DNA from: Enoplosus armatus
Taxonomy: Eukaryota > Chordata > Actinopteri > Centrarchiformes > Enoplosidae
Reading direction: 5' to 3'
Length of the DNA: 64,000 nucleotides
Assembly (NCBI RefSeq): GCF_043641665.1
Contig: NC_092192.1
Span: forward strand, 20,256,978 to 20,320,977
Shown here: positions 61,411 through 64,000 of the stretch, piece by piece
How the letters are laid out: each line of letters starts with the position of its first letter
Position numbering within the stretch: position 1 is the first letter of the stretch
Made by a program: the position numbers and the translations under genes
Notes under the pieces: generated by a model
Database searches by the model: none
What the model saw: the letters and a program-made list of their open reading frames with translations, nothing else
Told to the model about the DNA's origin: nothing

Positions 61411-61888
61411 ATGGGGGGGAAATGAAGATGACCGGTGTAATGGTTTAGATATTCTGATAGGGAAGGAAGGAAACCCAAATGTGTTGAATTTGCAAAGTAA
61501 TAAATCATTTTGGACAGCTTGGATGTTGTAATCTGAAAGAGCTGACTGAGACGCAGCGGCAATTAGTGTGAATGTCAGAACACATACAGGTTATAAATAA
61601 GGATGTCAGAGTAGTTTGGGATTGTTTTATAGTTGTTCCCTCATTATTTCTCCTTGCTGACACATTCTCTCTCTGTCTGTCTGTACTTCAAGTCTGTCTC
61701 ACATACACTCGACGATTTTTAGTCATGCATACACTGATCCTATTTTAACCTCCTGGTGTGATGACATTTCCTCAGGGCAGTAGTTCACTATCATTAGTAT
61801 CTGTTCCGTCTTCCCATCCTTACCCCTGACCTCATCCTCTCAGAGGGCTGACGAGGACCACGGCCGCATCAACGCTGCCCCACATTCA

Positions 61889-61946
61889 TCAATCAGAATC
61901 ATCAGAATCAGGAATACTTTATTGATCCCGGGGGGGGAAATTATAC
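61889..61946 (-). mobile_element. LINE 3-prime tail, minus orientation
   Basis: The reversed sequence ends AATTTCCCCCCCCGGGATCA then ATAAAGTATTCCTGATTC, the same AATTTCCC...GGGATCAATAAAG tail seen at 46076 on the other strand, here followed by a short GATTC/TGATTC tandem. 5-prime truncated, non-coding. The preceding GC patch may be part of its untranslated region. Confidence 0.65.
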
Positions 61947-62026
61947 AATCACTCTGCTTCCTCCTGCTTCTTATTGATTGGATATTGCAGAGAGCCATGA
62001 GGGGGATTAATGATGATCCCCCTTTT

Positions 62027-62467
62027 AAAGGTCCCATATTGTAGAAAGTGAGATCTCCATGTGTTGTTTGATTATAAAGCAGGTCTAGATGCTGTATAAA
62101 TACTGTGAAGGTATCAAAACGCTCAGTCCGCGGAGAAATGCAGAAACTGCGCCTTTAAACGAGCCGTCAGGACTTCCTTAAGGTTGTGATGTCACAACTG
62201 TACAATCACCACACTCGGCCACGCCCCCAGCAGGTCATCTGCTCCAGACACAGCACCACCCACCAAGTACAGGGACGACTCTTCAAGTTTTTGGAGGTGG
62301 TTCAGTTTGTCTAAAATGGCTCGTTTCAGACAGACGGTGAACTGAGGGGCTGCATGAAGGGCCAGTAGAAGATAAAGAAGGACTTTTTTGAACTGTGAAT
62401 CATGCAAAGCTACTCTAGTGGAGTCCCAGAATAAAATGAGCTGATATGAGCATAATATGGGACCTTT
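62027..62467. mobile_element. 441-bp MITE with perfect 14-bp terminal inverted repeats
   Basis: AAAGGTCCCATATT at 62027-62040 and AATATGGGACCTTT at 62454-62467 are exact reverse complements. The interior is non-coding and GC-richer than its surroundings, with GATGTCACAACTGTACAATC and GGCCACGCCCCCAGCAGGTC. The left end sits in TTAA (62025-62028), the right end in TTTAG, so a TTAA-like target duplication is possible but imperfect. I associate the AAAGGTCCCATATT ends with a common fish MITE. No transposase is present. Confidence 0.85.
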
Positions 62468-62616
62468 TAGTTCAAAGTAAATGAAAATGATGGGTGAGAC
62501 TGTTACTTTGTGCTGGTATTCGAACTGGTTTAAAGAAAGTGCTGCTTCTTTTTGACTGAATATTCACAGTCTCTTTCATTCATTGACATCTGTCAAAAAT
62601 GTTCTTTTTAGGTCAG
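62468..62616. other. Spacer between two MITE-like elements
   Basis: Short AT-rich sequence with no feature recognised. Confidence 0.5.
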
Positions 62617-62965
62617 TGCTGCCAGTGCTTTGTTCCTGAGTAAAATATCTCAACAACTATTGGGCGGATGGGCACAAAACAAGACACTGATGGTTCCCAG
62701 AGGAATTCATGTCAACCTCTGGATTATTTGTTGTCACTTTGGGGATCCCTTTTCATCTCGCGCTGTTATCGGGTCAGATGGATTTTAATTTGTCCACTAC
62801 TTTAGTTTCTGACCAAATACCTGCATGACTCATGCCATTTCCATCAGCCTCAGCTTCACTTTACAAATAATATATTAATAATTAATTATACCTGCTCACC
62901 AGCATGTTAGCATGCTGATGTAAACATTTAGCTCAAAGTTAATAACTGCAGCAACATTTCCACTT
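62617..62965 (+). mobile_element. GTTAGC-family MITE-like copy G
   Basis: AAAATATCTCAACAACTATT, GGTTCCCAGAGGAATTCATG, TTTGGGGATCCCTTTTCATC, CCACTACTTTAGTTTCTGAC, CAAATACCTGCATGACTCAT and CATCAGCCTCAGCTTCACTT follow the family order. A deletion removes the central palindrome, and the sequence resumes at AGCATGTTAGCATGCTGATG (62902-62921) and ATTTAGCTCAAAGTTAA. The terminal GCTAGC end is lost. Confidence 0.8.
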
Positions 62966-64000
62966 GAACTGGGAGCACAGTACACGGTATGTGTTTTAAC
63001 CATATCACTGGTTGAACTGGCTACAGTTTGTATCACTATTGTGTAAATCTGACCGTGATAAAGGAGAAAAAAAGCAGCATTGTATTATGTGTGTGTGTGA
63101 GAGAGAGACTGTGTGTAAGGGTGTAATGGAAGAGATTGGAATGTTGGAATCCTTTAATCACCATGCCAATATTAATGGAGCCCGCTGCTTTAGCCCTCTG
63201 CTACAACAGCACTTCAGCTTTCCAATAACAGCTAATTAATAGAGCCCCTATCTGCATCCCAGGATGGAGTTAAAAGTCTGTCACACTCAATTTATTTCTT
63301 CAATACGACACCCTGTGGTGCGAGGAACGGAGCCTGCACACTCAACGCACACACATTCTCATGGACAGACTTGCAAACACATGTATCTACACATCTCAAC
63401 ACACCTATTGACAAATTCTCATGCACACCATTTGACAGGCTTCAAAAAAAATTGAAACGTACAGCAAGTGGACACACACACGCAGACTCGGCTCGTCCGC
63501 ATTGATAAGACAGATCTCTTGAGCTGTAACCGACATCATGTACTTAGCTTGTCATACAGATGTCACAGTGATGCTTCTCAGACTGCCAGAGAGTGCAGTC
63601 GAGTATGAATGGCAGAGCCTGCGATGAATTCCTCCGTCTGCCACAGTCAGTGGACCGTCTCACGCCCCCACAGCCCGCCCAATGAATTACTGAGATAAGT
63701 GCCTTCCCAGGGCTTGTGCACCACTTTGTGTGTGTGTGTTTGTGTGGAGCTCCTCGGCTGGTAAGAGGCTGTATCGCACCCCTGGTGATAAAAGATGTTA
63801 CATCGTTCATTTGATACAAAACGTGAAAAACAAGAGGAACACCACTTCATGTCATGTTGGACAACCAATGTGCTTCATTTGTTAATGTCTGTGAGAGACA
63901 GAATGACAGAGAGAGAGGCAGGAAATTAGTAAAGCCAAGAAACATTTTTCACCGCTCCTAAGTGGCTTGAAGATCTCTTGAGCACTTAAATTCAACACTG
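62966..64000. other. Unassigned non-coding sequence
   Basis: No gene recognised. It has a short GT/GA junction tract at about 63088-63110, an impure CACA region at 63330-63485, and a GT tract near 63728. Frames crossing these are products of the repeats. Confidence 0.55.

Noticed and set aside
7860..62925. Regularly recurring GCTAAC/GTTAGC words as a possible CRISPR-like or tandem regulatory array
   Set aside because: They are parts of dispersed, inverted-orientation repeat copies at irregular spacing, not a direct-repeat/spacer array.

Overview
This window looks like non-coding vertebrate DNA, most probably from a percomorph teleost. It has many long CA/GT and CT/GA microsatellites, scattered DNA-transposon relics of fish type (Tc1/mariner, hAT, several MITE-like families), fish LINE tails, and roughly 60% AT single-copy sequence with no bacterial or compact gene organisation. 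The longest ATG-initiated reading frame is only 165 codons. No frame in either strand shows a recognisable cellular protein domain. The only protein similarity I can defend is to transposases and to a Myb/SANT-like motif inside repeats. The window is therefore intergenic DNA (a gene desert) or the inside of a large intron; the sequence alone does not say which, or whose.

Layout. 1-7.8 kb is mostly unassigned single-copy sequence with small simple repeats. At 7.8-15 kb there are two copies of a GTTAGC-core MITE-like family, a roughly 1 kb interspersed repeat (9.0-10.0 kb), a Myb/SANT-coding repeat relic (11.8 kb) and CA and T tracts. At 15-24 kb there is a lone Tc1-type terminal repeat (17.9 kb), a very good-looking but unproven candidate exon (16.64 kb) and stretches with the look of conserved non-coding elements. 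At 24-37 kb there is the second Myb/SANT relic, a hAT-type 5-prime end (26.3 kb), two strong hairpins nearby or within (14.16 and 32.14 kb), more enhancer-like stretches, a third GTTAGC copy and an 84-base CT tract. At 39.2-42.3 kb lies the densest transposon cluster: a GTTAGC copy, a LINE 3-prime tail, a hAT transposase fragment and two other MITE-like elements. At 46-53.9 kb there is a LINE tail, a nested insertion (a GTTAGC copy inside another repeat), a second copy of that host repeat and a Tc1 transposase relic with an internal deletion. At 58-63 kb there are two more GTTAGC copies, a LINE tail and a 441-bp MITE with perfect 14-bp terminal inverted repeats.

The main structural signal is the GTTAGC/GCTAGC family. 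Seven copies in both orientations share a palindromic core, an internally duplicated module and near-identical GCTAGC-containing inverted termini. I found no operon, CRISPR array, tRNA, rRNA, viral genome or other organised gene system. Family assignments rest on recalled features of fish repeats and on comparisons made by eye within the window; no database search was run.
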